Assembly: GCA_028875725.1 (NCBI GenBank)
Contig: JAPPCR010000006.1
Location: 1,185,786 to 1,249,785 of the forward strand
Direction: 5' to 3'
DNA from: Acidobacteriota bacterium
GTDB lineage: Bacteria; Acidobacteriota; Thermoanaerobaculia; Multivoradales; Multivoraceae
Length of the DNA stretch: 64,000 nucleotides
The position numbers and the translations under genes were made by a program. A model generated the notes under the pieces. It saw nothing but the letters and a program-made list of their open reading frames with translations, was not told where the DNA came from and made no database searches. Below, one piece after another: positions 1 through 8,810 of the stretch. Numbering within the stretch: the first letter of the stretch is position 1; each line of letters begins with the position of its first letter.

Positions 1-534
1 GGCCTCGGCTTCCTCCGCTTCCTCCTCGTCGAGGCCCACTGGCTCGTACTCCAGCGAGCCGCCCTGGAACAGCCGCCGCACCGATTCGCCGTCCTCGAGC
101 TGGCCGAGACGCAGGTCGACGACCTCCTCGACGATGGCCGCGCGCATCAACTGGCTGCGCACTCCGCCCGGCGGTTCCTTCGACCGGTAGGCGAAGACGG
201 CTTCGCTGGCCGTCGTGTCGTCGAGCACGATGTAGGCCTCGAGTTCCTCGTCCAGCACCTGCTGGTCGAGCTCTTCGGTGCCGGTCCCGGGCGCGGCGAG
301 TTCCACGTCGTATCCCGCCTGATCCAGAGCTTGCTGGACGCGTTCGCCGAGTTGTCCGTTCAGGTCGATCAGGGCGATCTGCCGCTCCGACTGCTCGGAG
401 AGAACCGCCACGAAGCCGACCACCGCCATGATGCCGATCATGAGAAGGGGCATGCCCAGGGTCGAGAGGATGAAGGCCCTCGTCTTGACGCGCTCCACGT
501 ACTCGCGGCGGATCACCGACCAGACCTGCTTCAT
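1..534 (-). CDS. ABC-2 type (NatB-like) transporter permease, N-terminal part
   Basis: Membrane subunit of an ABC exporter, cut by the window edge, so only the first 178 codons are present. The N-terminus reads MKQVWSVIRREYVERVKTRA, typical of NatB/ABC-2 permeases in which a cytoplasmic helix precedes the first membrane span (about residues 22-42). A soluble stretch rich in Glu and Asp follows, as expected for the large extracytoplasmic loop of this family. The ATG overlaps the TGA of the upstream ATPase gene by four bases (ATGA), so the two are translationally coupled and surely form one transporter. The substrate cannot be told. Family assignment rests on the N-terminus and the partner gene. 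Confidence 0.85.
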   Translation of the reverse strand, partial: MKQVWSVIRREYVERVKTRAFILSTLGMPLLMIGIMAVVGFVAVLSEQSERQIALIDLNGQLGERVQQALDQAGYDVELAAPGTGTEELDQQVLDEELEAYIVLDDTTASEAVFAYRSKEPPGGVRSQLMRAAIVEEVVDLRLGQLEDGESVRRLFQGGSLEYEPVGLDEEEAEEAEA

Positions 535-1481
535 GACGCACCTCCCGTCTGCGAAGGGGCATCGTCGTCGCCGGGGTCCCCGGCATGGCGCACGAAGATC
601 TCGTGCAGCCGGGGTTCCAGCAACTCGAACCTGCGCAGGCTGACTCCCTGCGCCACGACCCGGGCCAGAATCTCGTCTGGGAGCACATCGTCTTGAGGTG
701 TCAGATGGAGCGCGTCGCCGGCCTCTTCGACCTCCGAGACGCCGGGCCAGGTGGCGACCGGGGGAGCCTCACCCTCGAACTCCACCGCCACGACGCCCGT
801 GCGCTCGCGCCGCTTCAACTCCTTCAGGTCGTCGTCGAGCACCTTGCGCGACCGCGAAATGAGGCAGACCCGCTCGCAGAGCCGCTCCGCCTGCTCCATG
901 AGGTGGGTCGAGAAGAGGATCGTCTTGCCGCGCTCCTTCTCCTCGAGGACGATCTCCTCCAGCACGTCCTGGTTGATCGGGTCGAGGCCGCTGAACGGCT
1001 CGTCCAGGATCAGCAGTTCCGGATCGTGGAGCACCGTGGAGATGAACTGCACCTTCTGCTGCATCCCCTTCGATAGCGCCTGCACCTTCTTGGACGCCCA
1101 TTCGCTGAGTCCCAGGCGCTCGAGCCACGCCTCGGCCCGGGTGCGGGCGAGGGACCGTGGGACGCCACGGATCTCGCCGAAGAAGACGAGCTGGTCGAGC
1201 ACCTTCATCTTCTCGTAGACGCCGCGCTCCTCGGGCAGGTAGCCGACGCGGCTGCGCCGGGTGAAGTCTGGGGCGCCGCCGAAGAGCTCCACCGAGCCGC
1301 CGTCGGGCAGGAGGATGCCCATCATCATGCGGATCGTGGTCGTCTTGCCCGAGCCGTTGGGTCCCAGCAGGCCGTAGATCGTCCCGGGCTCGATCGCAAG
1401 GTCGAAGTCATCGACCGCGGTGTGGGCGCCGAACGTCTTGCGGACGCCGGAGAGGCGTACAACGGTTCCGTTCTGAGTCAT
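531..1481 (-). CDS. ABC transporter ATP-binding protein, NatA-like
   Basis: Nucleotide-binding subunit (316 aa) of the exporter whose permease gene overlaps its 3' end. Visible motifs are Walker A GPNGSGKT (residues 40-47), signature LSKGMQQ (136-142), Walker B LLILDEP (156-162) and a switch His in FSTHLMEQAE. About 100 residues follow the ABC core, resembling the C-terminal DUF4162-type extension of NatA-like proteins. It hydrolyses ATP to drive export by the NatB-like partner, with substrate unknown (Na+, drug or lipid in relatives). It is divergent from the dehalogenase-like gene, with 114 bp between them. The start ATG at 1481 gives a standard N-terminus for the family. Confidence 0.93.
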   Translation of the reverse strand: MTQNGTVVRLSGVRKTFGAHTAVDDFDLAIEPGTIYGLLGPNGSGKTTTIRMMMGILLPDGGSVELFGGAPDFTRRSRVGYLPEERGVYEKMKVLDQLVFFGEIRGVPRSLARTRAEAWLERLGLSEWASKKVQALSKGMQQKVQFISTVLHDPELLILDEPFSGLDPINQDVLEEIVLEEKERGKTILFSTHLMEQAERLCERVCLISRSRKVLDDDLKELKRRERTGVVAVEFEGEAPPVATWPGVSEVEEAGDALHLTPQDDVLPDEILARVVAQGVSLRRFELLEPRLHEIFVRHAGDPGDDDAPSQTGGAS

Positions 1482-1595
1482 GGAGGCCTACTCCGTTCGT
1501 GGGGGCGGAGAGAGGATAGTCGATCGGTCTCGTGGCGCCGGTTAGGCTACGCCGACATTCTCAATGCCCGGGGACGGGAGAACGGAGGACGCGAG

Positions 1596-2615
1596 ATGAA
1601 GAGCTCACGGAGAAGCGTCGTCGCCGCGGCGAGCCTGGTCGCCATGGCCTTGACCTTTGTGGCGGCTGCGACACCGGCCCATGCCGAGGAGATCCGCCCC
1701 GGCGTGTACCGGACTCCGGATGCCCGGTTCGAGAACCTGCCGGGCTTCGACTTCGAGCCGCACTACCTGGAGATCGACGGTTACCGCGTTCACTACCTTG
1801 ACGAGGGACCTGCCGATGGCGAAGTGATCCTGCTGCTCCACGGCGAGCCGACCTGGGCGTACCTGTTCCGGAAGATGATCCCCGTTCTCGTCGAAGCGGG
1901 ACATCGCTGCATCGTGCCCGACCTGATCGGCTTCGGGCGGTCGGACAAGCCGGCGAGCATGGACACCCACACCTACAGGTTCCACGTCGACGCGATGACC
2001 AAGCTGGTCGAGGCGCTCGACCTGCAGCAGGCCACCTTCTTCGGCCAGGACTGGGGCAGCCTGATCGGCTTGCGGGTCGTGGCGGAGAACGAGGACCGCT
2101 TCGCACGGGTCGTCCTCTCAAACGCCGGTCTCCCGGTTGGCGGAGCGGCCGGCCCGGAGGACTTCCCCGAGAACAGCGCCTTCATGCGGTGGAAGCAGAG
2201 GAACCAGGCGATGATCGACGCTGGCGACATTCCCACCGGCCGTATGCTGGCGACCAACACGGGCGACCCGTCGATCGCGGTCGCCTACGACGCGCCGTTC
2301 CCCGAGCCGGCCTACAAGGCCGGGGCGCTGATCATGCCGCAGCGGGTGCCGGTCTTTGCCGACGATCCGGCCAACGAGGCCAACCGCAAGGCCTGGGAGG
2401 TGTTCGAGAGCTGGGAGAAGCCCTTCCTGACGGCCTACGGCGACCGCGACCCGATCACGCGGGGCGGCGAGGTGCCGTTCCAGAGGCGAGTCCCCGGTGC
2501 CCAGGGCCAGCCGCATGTCAAGGTCGAAGGCGCGGGCCACTTCATCCAGGAAACGCACGGCGAGGAGCTGGCGGGGATCATCAACGAGTTCATCGCCGCG
2601 AATCCGGTGGAGTAG
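1596..2615 (+). CDS. Exported haloalkane dehalogenase-like alpha/beta hydrolase
   Basis: A 339-aa alpha/beta hydrolase with a Sec signal peptide (residues 1-30, ending PAHA). HGEPTW (82-87) is the oxyanion-hole motif of haloalkane dehalogenases. GQDWGS places the nucleophile at Asp152, next to a halide-binding Trp153. The likely catalytic acid is Asp285 (GDRDPIT) and the base His315 (EGAGHF), the DhlA-type (HLD-I) order. It would hydrolyse carbon-halogen bonds to alcohols. An Asp rather than Ser nucleophile argues against an esterase, but epoxide hydrolase is possible. ATG 1596 is chosen over the longer reading from 1422 because GGAGG lies about 7 nt upstream and a clean signal peptide starts there. 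Export is notable, since many characterised relatives are cytoplasmic. Confidence 0.85.
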   Translation: MKSSRRSVVAAASLVAMALTFVAAATPAHAEEIRPGVYRTPDARFENLPGFDFEPHYLEIDGYRVHYLDEGPADGEVILLLHGEPTWAYLFRKMIPVLVEAGHRCIVPDLIGFGRSDKPASMDTHTYRFHVDAMTKLVEALDLQQATFFGQDWGSLIGLRVVAENEDRFARVVLSNAGLPVGGAAGPEDFPENSAFMRWKQRNQAMIDAGDIPTGRMLATNTGDPSIAVAYDAPFPEPAYKAGALIMPQRVPVFADDPANEANRKAWEVFESWEKPFLTAYGDRDPITRGGEVPFQRRVPGAQGQPHVKVEGAGHFIQETHGEELAGIINEFIAANPVE

Positions 2616-2644
2616 GTCGGGGCCGGCTGTCGCCGCGCCGAACT

Positions 2645-3037
2645 CTAGGTGTCGGAAGCCGAGTAGCCGAGATCGGCCGGGTTGCAGTTCCGGTGGTCGG
2701 GTTCCGGGTCGACCGCGAAGCGCTTCGCGGCAATCGTCGTGTGGCCCTGGACGAGCGCCTTGGCTATGCGGTGCATTCCGTCCATCACCCGGCCGTCCAT
2801 TCCCAGGATGATGGGGTGCGCGAGGTCCGTCGCCTCGATCAGCGCCATGTGCTCGACCACTGACCGGACCGTCGGCCGGAAGTGGTCGCGGTCGAACCAG
2901 TAGACATGGTCGATCTCGGCGATGTCGGCGAGTGGCACCTCTTCGACGGGCAGGTCGGCGCTCAGTTCGATGAGGCGGTGGACGTCCCAGGCCTTCTGGC
3001 CGTCCTTGTCGGGCATGAAGTGGTACTGGCGCCGCAT
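2645..3037 (-). CDS. Small ParB/Srx-like fold protein
   Basis: A 130-aa soluble protein. The central part, HPIILGMDGRVMDGMHR (about residues 74-90), resembles the ParB/sulfiredoxin-like nucleotide-binding core in which a Gly-rich strand is followed by D-G-x-H-R. No DNA-binding HTH domain follows, so it is not a full ParB partition protein. Such stand-alone domains can be nucleases, kinases or of unknown role. The gene is convergent with the dehalogenase-like gene and divergent from the VOC gene. The fold assignment is by motif only; no specific function is proposed. Confidence 0.6.
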   Translation of the reverse strand: MRRQYHFMPDKDGQKAWDVHRLIELSADLPVEEVPLADIAEIDHVYWFDRDHFRPTVRSVVEHMALIEATDLAHPIILGMDGRVMDGMHRIAKALVQGHTTIAAKRFAVDPEPDHRNCNPADLGYSASDT

Positions 3038-3136
3038 TCCCGCAGGCTATCGGGAGGGTGACGGTTCGCCGATAGGGCGCGCTATGCTCGCCGGCCTCTG
3101 TTGACAGTGAGTCTGATGCTCGGAAAGGAGCTTGGG

Positions 3137-3604
3137 ATGTCGAAGTGGACCGTTCGGGCCCTGGTGTTTGCGGTGTTGTTGTGCGTGAGCGTCCCGGTGA
3201 TGGCGGGAGACGAGAAGTCCGACGCTTCGTTGGGGCTGGTAGCCATCAACGTGGCGGACCTTGAGCGGTCCGAGAAGTACTACGCCGAGGTGCTGGGCTT
3301 CACTCGTGCCTGGCAGTACCCGCCGGACTCGGACGATCCGATCGAGATCGGTCTGGTGGCGCCCGGCGGCGGAGCTGGCCTCGCACTGGCCCACCTGAAC
3401 GACGATCCGCTCCCTGAGGGCAAGGGCCGGTACGGCCGGATCATCCTCAACACGGCGAACGCCAAGGCTCTGGCGAAGAAGGCCGAGGCGGCTGGTTCCA
3501 CGCTCCGGTGGGTCACCATTCCCGGCGACAACCCGCCGACGATCGTGTTCTTCCGCGATCCGGACGGCTACGAGATCGAGCTGTACCAGGCTGCGTCGCA
3601 GTAG
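3137..3604 (+). CDS. Exported VOC (glyoxalase/bleomycin-resistance fold) protein
   Basis: A 155-aa protein with a signal peptide (about residues 1-23, ending VMAG) and one VOC domain. The domain opens with GLVAINVADLERSEKYYAEV and ends with FFRDPDGYEIELYQ, where the Glu near the end is the usual second metal ligand. VOC proteins act as lyases, dioxygenases or binding proteins; the substrate cannot be inferred. ATG 3137 is preferred to an upstream start at 3101 because AAAGGAG ends 6 nt before it and the signal peptide begins there. It stands alone between two minus-strand genes. An exported VOC protein is less common than cytoplasmic ones. Confidence 0.85.
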   Translation: MSKWTVRALVFAVLLCVSVPVMAGDEKSDASLGLVAINVADLERSEKYYAEVLGFTRAWQYPPDSDDPIEIGLVAPGGGAGLALAHLNDDPLPEGKGRYGRIILNTANAKALAKKAEAAGSTLRWVTIPGDNPPTIVFFRDPDGYEIELYQAASQ

Positions 3605-3646
3605 GGGCGGTGAGGACCGCGGCGAAGGCGCTTCCGGTTCGCGCGC

Positions 3647-4447
3647 TCAGGATCGGGTCGTTACCAGGACGATCGTGAGCGTCACGAGCGACACCGCCGC
3701 GAGAATCCCCATGAACCCCAGGCTGAAGGCGACGAAGCGCGCGATCAGACCGGGCCACCCGCCTCCGTACACCCGGCGCATCGCCACCAGGAGGTAGAAG
3801 AGCGAGACGATCGCCACCAGTCTGATCACGATTGGGTGAGCAATTCCCTCGGCTGTCAGCATGGGCATTCCGATGATTGAGAGGAAGGTCCCGTAGTGGC
3901 AGCCGAAAGCCAGGTGCTCCTCCAGGTACCGTCGCCAGTAGACGAGTTTGAGCATCAACATCATTGCGACTGGGGTGAAGAGGTTCACGATCGGGTAGAT
4001 CGTGTCCAGCCGCTGGTTGAAGCGGGCCTGGTAGGCGGGGTCTCGTAAGTCGGCGCCAAGCACTTCTTCAAGCGCCGCGATGTCCTCCTCGGTTTGGTTG
4101 GCGAGAAGCGCGTCGAGATCGGTGACGCCAGAAAGGCTCATCACCGCGAGTACCACAGCACTCGCTGCGATGTACAGCCGGATCGGCGAGGTGTACGCGA
4201 GCCGGCGCCCGGCTACGTACTCGGCGGTCAGGCGTCCCGGCGAGAAGAACAGCCGCGGCAATGTCCGCAGCAGCCGGATGTCGAGAACGGCAACCTGGCG
4301 GCCGAGGTCCCTCAACCAGTGATGGAGGGGCCGTAGCGGGGGGCGATTCTTGGCTCCGCACTGGGAGCAGAACCTGCCGGAGAGCGGTTCGCCGCATTCC
4401 AGACACAGTGCCTGGACCACGTCGCCGGACTGTTCTTGGGTCTCCAC
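3647..4447 (-). CDS. DUF3667 family membrane protein with zinc ribbon
   Basis: A 266-aa protein with an N-terminal zinc ribbon (CLECGEPL, then FCSQCG) of about 20 residues, followed by the DUF3667 signature region FFSPGRLTAEYVAGRR and TSPIRLY. At least four hydrophobic segments follow (near TSPIRLYIAASAVVLAVM, IVNLFTPVAMMLM, HPIVIRLVAIVSLFYLLV and the C-terminus). The family is found widely in Bacteroidota, Proteobacteria and Acidobacteriota and has no established function. The gene may be co-transcribed with the decarboxylase, which ends 84 bp upstream on the same strand. Confidence 0.85.
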   Translation of the reverse strand: METQEQSGDVVQALCLECGEPLSGRFCSQCGAKNRPPLRPLHHWLRDLGRQVAVLDIRLLRTLPRLFFSPGRLTAEYVAGRRLAYTSPIRLYIAASAVVLAVMSLSGVTDLDALLANQTEEDIAALEEVLGADLRDPAYQARFNQRLDTIYPIVNLFTPVAMMLMLKLVYWRRYLEEHLAFGCHYGTFLSIIGMPMLTAEGIAHPIVIRLVAIVSLFYLLVAMRRVYGGGWPGLIARFVAFSLGFMGILAAVSLVTLTIVLVTTRS

Positions 4448-4531
4448 CGCTTTGCCGCACGATCATGCCAGACGGCGACGGCGATCGCGGGATTCCCGGC
4501 GGCTGCCACGCTCCCGGTCTCTAGTCAACAG

Positions 4532-5947
4532 TCAGGCCTGCAGTTCCCTGCCGATCTCCAGGACGCGGTCCAGGATCTGCATGACATCGTCCTCGGTGGT
4601 GCGGGTGTTCAGCACGCAGAACCTCAATGAGAACCGGTCGCCGAGCCGGGTGGAGGCGATCATCGCGAATCCCGACTGGACGATGCGGTCCTGGATCTGG
4701 CGGTTCAGTTCGTCGAGGCCTTCACCTGAAACAGGTGGTTCGGTGGCAGGTCCTCGGTAGCGAAAGCAGACCACGCCCAGGCTCGGAGGCGCCAGAAGTT
4801 CGAGCTCGTCATCGCGTGCGATCCGATCCGCTGCGCTCGCGGCGATGCCGATGGCCGCGGCGATGGCTTGCCGGTGCGCGGCCAGGCCGTACCGCTGGAC
4901 CGACAGCCATACGCGCAGGGCGCGAAATGCACGGGTGAGTTGCAGCCCGCGGTTGCAGAAGTTCACCTGCTGGGTGCCGAGATCGGTGTCCTGCATGTAG
5001 TCGGGCAGGATGCGGAAGGCGGACTCCAGCCGGGTGACGTCGCGGGCCATTAGGCAGCCTGTCTCGTAGGGCTGCATGAGCCACTTGTGCGGGTCGAGCG
5101 TCACGCTGTCGGCCAGTTCGAGGCCCTGGAGCAGAGGTCGGACTTCCGGATCGAGGACGGCGAAGCCGCCGTACGCGGCGTCTATGTGGTTCCAGAGCCC
5201 TTCCGCCCGAGCGATCTCCGCCAGCTCCACCAGCGGATCGATGGCGCCGGTGTTCGTCGTGCCGGCGTTCGCCACGAGGCAGAACGGTTCCAGACCCGCC
5301 TCGCGGTCTCGACGAATGGCTTCCAGCAGAGTCGCAGGAACGATGCGGAACTCATCGTCGGTGGCCAGGACCCGTATCCGCGCCGGATCGACTCCGGCAA
5401 TTCGCGCGGCGCGCCCCACCGAGCCGTGGGCCTGGTCGGAGATGTAGACGACGCCGCGCTGGGGGTTTCCAGCGGCCTCGCGCGCCGCGACGACGGCGAG
5501 CAGATTGGCGGCCGATCCACCGCTCGTGAACAGGCCGCCCGCCCCCTTCGGGTAGCCCAGCCAATCGCGAAACCAGTCGGTGACCGTGAGCTCGATCTGG
5601 GAAGGTCCCGCGGACGCCAGCCAGGTCCCCTGGAAGACGTTGTACCCGCTGATCAGGAAGCTGGCCAGCACGGAGGCCCATGAGGGGCTGGCGGGCACGA
5701 AGGCAAGAAAGCGCGGGTGATCGATCCGCGCCGCGAGCGGCATTACGTCGCGAACTATCGTCTCGAGCAGTGGATCGAGATCCCGTCCCTCCTCGGGAGG
5801 AGGTCCATCGAGCAACGCCTCGGTGACATCGCGCGGCGCCGTCTGGAACGCCTTGTCGTCCCCCAGTTCGCTCAGGCGCTCGACGATGGCGTCCACGACC
5901 CGGTAGCCGGACCGGCGCATCTCCTCCGGATCTTCAAGGATCGACAC
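4532..5947 (-). CDS. Group II PLP-dependent amino acid decarboxylase
   Basis: A 471-aa cytoplasmic enzyme of the aromatic-L-amino-acid/glutamate decarboxylase fold. PLP-binding features are visible: His174 (DQAHGS) to stack on the ring, Asp256 in HIDAAYGG to pair with the pyridine nitrogen, and the Schiff-base Lys288 in LDPHKW. It probably decarboxylates an aromatic amino acid (Trp, Tyr, Phe or DOPA) to the amine; an aldehyde-synthase variant cannot be excluded from sequence. Length matches the family (about 470-490 aa). The gene points away from the membrane gene at 6067 and has no obvious pathway partner nearby. Confidence 0.9.
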   Translation of the reverse strand: MSILEDPEEMRRSGYRVVDAIVERLSELGDDKAFQTAPRDVTEALLDGPPPEEGRDLDPLLETIVRDVMPLAARIDHPRFLAFVPASPSWASVLASFLISGYNVFQGTWLASAGPSQIELTVTDWFRDWLGYPKGAGGLFTSGGSAANLLAVVAAREAAGNPQRGVVYISDQAHGSVGRAARIAGVDPARIRVLATDDEFRIVPATLLEAIRRDREAGLEPFCLVANAGTTNTGAIDPLVELAEIARAEGLWNHIDAAYGGFAVLDPEVRPLLQGLELADSVTLDPHKWLMQPYETGCLMARDVTRLESAFRILPDYMQDTDLGTQQVNFCNRGLQLTRAFRALRVWLSVQRYGLAAHRQAIAAAIGIAASAADRIARDDELELLAPPSLGVVCFRYRGPATEPPVSGEGLDELNRQIQDRIVQSGFAMIASTRLGDRFSLRFCVLNTRTTEDDVMQILDRVLEIGRELQA

Positions 5948-6066
5948 GTCTCGTCAGACCTTCCTGGCCGCACCGGTCCTGGACCGACTCACAGCGCGGC
6001 AGCTATCGTACAGCCCTGAGAACCACTTCACTCCGCCTCCGCCCAGGGAGACGCCTTCTCCTTCTG

Positions 6067-6642
6067 GTGTTCGGCCTCTCCATGTTCTCCTCCCTCGTCT
6101 ACGAGGTTGCGTGGTCGCGCTCGTTGTCGCTCGTGTTCGGGACGACGATCTACGCCTTCACCGCGGTCCTCACTGCGTTCATGGCGGGTCTGGCCCTCGG
6201 AGCGTACGGCTTCGGAAGGATCGCCGATCAGACGAAGAAACCCGTCCTGATCTTCGCGAAGCTCGAGTTCGCGCTTGGCGCCTGCGGTGTTCTTCTCATA
6301 CCCCTCTTCGAGTTCACCTACGGCGTCCGGTTGGCTCTGTTCAGCCAGCTCCAGGGCTCTTCCGCGATGTTGTTCATCATGTTCGGCATCGTCTTCCTTC
6401 TCCTCATCGTGCCGACGGGAATCATGGGCGCCACGTTCCCGCTGATGACGAAGATCTACTCCAGGAACTTCGACCGCGACATCTCGGACGTGTACGCGGT
6501 GGACACGATTTGCGCCGGCGCCGGCGCCATGGTGGGAGGGTTTCTCTTCCTGCCGTACCTGGGCCTCTCTCAGACGATCGTGCTGGCCGCCGCGCTCAAC
6601 CTGCTGGCCGGCTTCGTGCTCTACCAGGGGAGGGAGCGATGA
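6067..6642 (+). CDS. Stand-alone membrane half of a spermidine-synthase-like transporter-enzyme
   Basis: A 191-aa membrane protein with about six spans. It matches the N-terminal membrane repeat of fused MFS/spermidine-synthase proteins: SLVYEVAWSRSLSLVFG, then YAFTAVLTAFMAGLALGAY, and later VPTGIMGATFPLMTK. The same repeat opens the next gene (ALVYEVMFTKGLILFVGG). The stop TGA overlaps the next ATG (ATGA at 6639-6642), so the two are coupled and probably form one complex. The start is uncertain. The frame stays open upstream beyond 5941 with no ATG, and GTG 6067 would cut into the first membrane helix (LLLLVFGLSMF), so initiation at a non-standard codon near 6016 is possible. Confidence 0.7.
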   Translation: MFGLSMFSSLVYEVAWSRSLSLVFGTTIYAFTAVLTAFMAGLALGAYGFGRIADQTKKPVLIFAKLEFALGACGVLLIPLFEFTYGVRLALFSQLQGSSAMLFIMFGIVFLLLIVPTGIMGATFPLMTKIYSRNFDRDISDVYAVDTICAGAGAMVGGFLFLPYLGLSQTIVLAAALNLLAGFVLYQGRER

Positions 6643-8798
6643 AGCTGAGGTCGCTGCTCCTGAGTGCCTTCTTCTTCTCGGGCTTCGCCGCACTCGTGTA
6701 CGAAGTCATGTTCACGAAGGGGTTGATTCTCTTCGTCGGCGGCACGGTCTACGCGTACAGCCTGATCCTGACCGCCTTTCTCACGGGAATGGGTTTCGGC
6801 AGCCTGCTGGCGAAGCGCTTCCGGAAGACGGATCTCGCCACGCTGTTCGCGTACGTTCAGCTCGGGATCGGCGCCTACGGGCTGCTCTTCGTCCCGATCC
6901 TGAACAATCTGGACATCGCGTACCTCGCGATCTACAACGTTTCGGGCGGCAGCTTCGGCGTCTTCCACTCGCTCCTGCTCCTCCTCGCGTACCTGGTCCT
7001 CCTGGTGCCGACCCTGCTCATGGGGATGACCTTTCCGGTCGTGAGTCGGTTGATCACCCGTGCAGAGAACATCGGCACGGATGTCGGAAAGCTGTTCTGT
7101 ATCAACACTCTGGGTGGAGTGGCCGGCGCCTTTGTGGGCGGTTTCGTTCTGCTGCCGGTGATCGGCCTGGAACGAGCGATCCTCGTGGCCGTCGCGCTGA
7201 ACCTCCTCATCTCGGCGGTGGTCTTTCTTGCTGCCGGCAAGGGCGGCAGGCTCGCCTACGGCGGCGCCTTCGCCGTCGTGGCTCTTCTTGCGGCGTCTCT
7301 GTCCGGCGCGAAAGTCGATCCCTACCGCTTTGGCATCTACCACCAGCATGGGCGGTTCGAGACCGCGAGCGAGTACCGGGAGGCGCTTGCACGAGAGAGA
7401 GCAGCCGCCGGCATCTCGTTCTCCGACTACGGCCTGTACGGCTCCGTCGTGGTGAAAGAAGAGGGCCCGGTCAAGGTCCTCATGATCGACGGGAAAGTCG
7501 ATGCCGGAACGGGTTTGGACGTTCCTACCCAGCTTCTCCTGGGGTACATCCCCAGTCTCATGCACCCGGACCCGAAGGACGTGGCGATCATCGGCCTCGG
7601 CAGCGGGATCACCCTGGCCGCGGTCGAGAGTCTCCCTGCGGTGGAGAGGATCGACGTGCTCGAGCTGAACCCGACGGTCGTCGAGGCTGCGGGGCTCTTT
7701 GAGGTCGAGAACCGGAACGCCCTTGCCGATGAACGAGTCGAACTCACCGTAGGCGACGCGAGGGACGTTCTCTCCACGACCGAGCGGACCTATGACGTCA
7801 TCGTTTCCGAGCCTTCCAACCCCTGGATCGACGGGGAGGTCTTCCTCTTCACCAGGGAGTTCTACTCGGTTGTCGCCGAGCGTCTCAACGAGGGGGGACT
7901 GTTCCTGCAGTGGATCGGCGCCTACGACTTCAACCCGGAGGATCTGAAGGTCTCCCTGCGAACGCTCGCGACAGCGTTTCCCCATGTCCAGGCGTGGGCC
8001 GACGCGAGAGGCGTGGATTTCTTCCTGTTGGCCTCGGAAGCACCCATCGCCAGGGACTACGAAGGGATCGCGGCTGCATTGCGAGAACCGGTCATCCGTT
8101 CCGACATGGAGGCGATCGCCGAATTGTCGAACCGCGCGCCGTTCACGGATCCGGATGTCTTCTTCTCGTTCTTCGTTGCGCACGACGAGGCTCTCGACTC
8201 CTACGCCGCGGGCGCGCCGGTCAACACGGACAACCGACCGATCATCGAGTTCAGGACGGCAAGGAACAGGGTGGGGCGGACGACGAGCAGTCTGGGTGCC
8301 ATTCTCGCGCACACGAGCGGCGGCGGCGCGACGACGACGGTGTCACCCCCCGTGACCGCTCCCGTTTCGGGCGACGCACTGTCCTTTCTGGGTCTCAACG
8401 CGACGATCGACATGCCCCTTGCGGAGGTCGAGTACGCCTACGAGTACACGATTCGCGGTGAGGATTCCGCGAGCCTTCGTCTGGCGCTCGAACTGACGAA
8501 GCACGTCATCTTCACCGACGGAGAGAACCTGCTGGTGGTCCGTGGACACCCGCGAGAAACGGAGCCACCGGTCGAGGAGTTCGCGGCGATCGCGAGTTCC
8601 CTGGGATCGGCTGTTCTCGGCACGGTCGAAGTGGAGCGACAGACTCGCTACCTGACCCGGGGCGAGACGATCTCGGCGATGCTGTGGCACTGCAACCGCC
8701 ACCTGTACGTGACGTACTTCGAGCATCCGCCGGGAGCATCGCTGCCGTCGATGTTCGACACCCTGGCGGGAGTCAGTTGTGCTGCGACTAGACCGTAG
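6639..8798 (+). CDS. Membrane-fused spermidine synthase-like protein
   Basis: A 719-aa protein. Residues about 1-215 hold six or so membrane spans homologous to the preceding gene. A class I SAM/dcSAM-binding domain follows: IIGLGSGIT is the glycine-rich loop, IDVLELNP ends in the acidic ribose-binding residue, and SEPSNPWI occupies the active-site position of spermidine synthases. Aminopropyl or methyl transfer is therefore plausible, but the substrate is unknown and many fused members are uncharacterised. After about residue 550 there is a Thr/Gly/Pro-rich linker (GGGATTTVSPP) and a C-terminal domain of roughly 150 residues with no family I recognise. It ends 12 bp from the convergent TonB receptor gene. 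Confidence 0.82.
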   Translation: MKLRSLLLSAFFFSGFAALVYEVMFTKGLILFVGGTVYAYSLILTAFLTGMGFGSLLAKRFRKTDLATLFAYVQLGIGAYGLLFVPILNNLDIAYLAIYNVSGGSFGVFHSLLLLLAYLVLLVPTLLMGMTFPVVSRLITRAENIGTDVGKLFCINTLGGVAGAFVGGFVLLPVIGLERAILVAVALNLLISAVVFLAAGKGGRLAYGGAFAVVALLAASLSGAKVDPYRFGIYHQHGRFETASEYREALARERAAAGISFSDYGLYGSVVVKEEGPVKVLMIDGKVDAGTGLDVPTQLLLGYIPSLMHPDPKDVAIIGLGSGITLAAVESLPAVERIDVLELNPTVVEAAGLFEVENRNALADERVELTVGDARDVLSTTERTYDVIVSEPSNPWIDGEVFLFTREFYSVVAERLNEGGLFLQWIGAYDFNPEDLKVSLRTLATAFPHVQAWADARGVDFFLLASEAPIARDYEGIAAALREPVIRSDMEAIAELSNRAPFTDPDVFFSFFVAHDEALDSYAAGAPVNTDNRPIIEFRTARNRVGRTTSSLGAILAHTSGGGATTTVSPPVTAPVSGDALSFLGLNATIDMPLAEVEYAYEYTIRGEDSASLRLALELTKHVIFTDGENLLVVRGHPRETEPPVEEFAAIASSLGSAVLGTVEVERQTRYLTRGETISAMLWHCNRHLYVTYFEHPPGASLPSMFDTLAGVSCAATRP

Positions 8799-8810
8799 AC
8801 TCGGCTGCTT

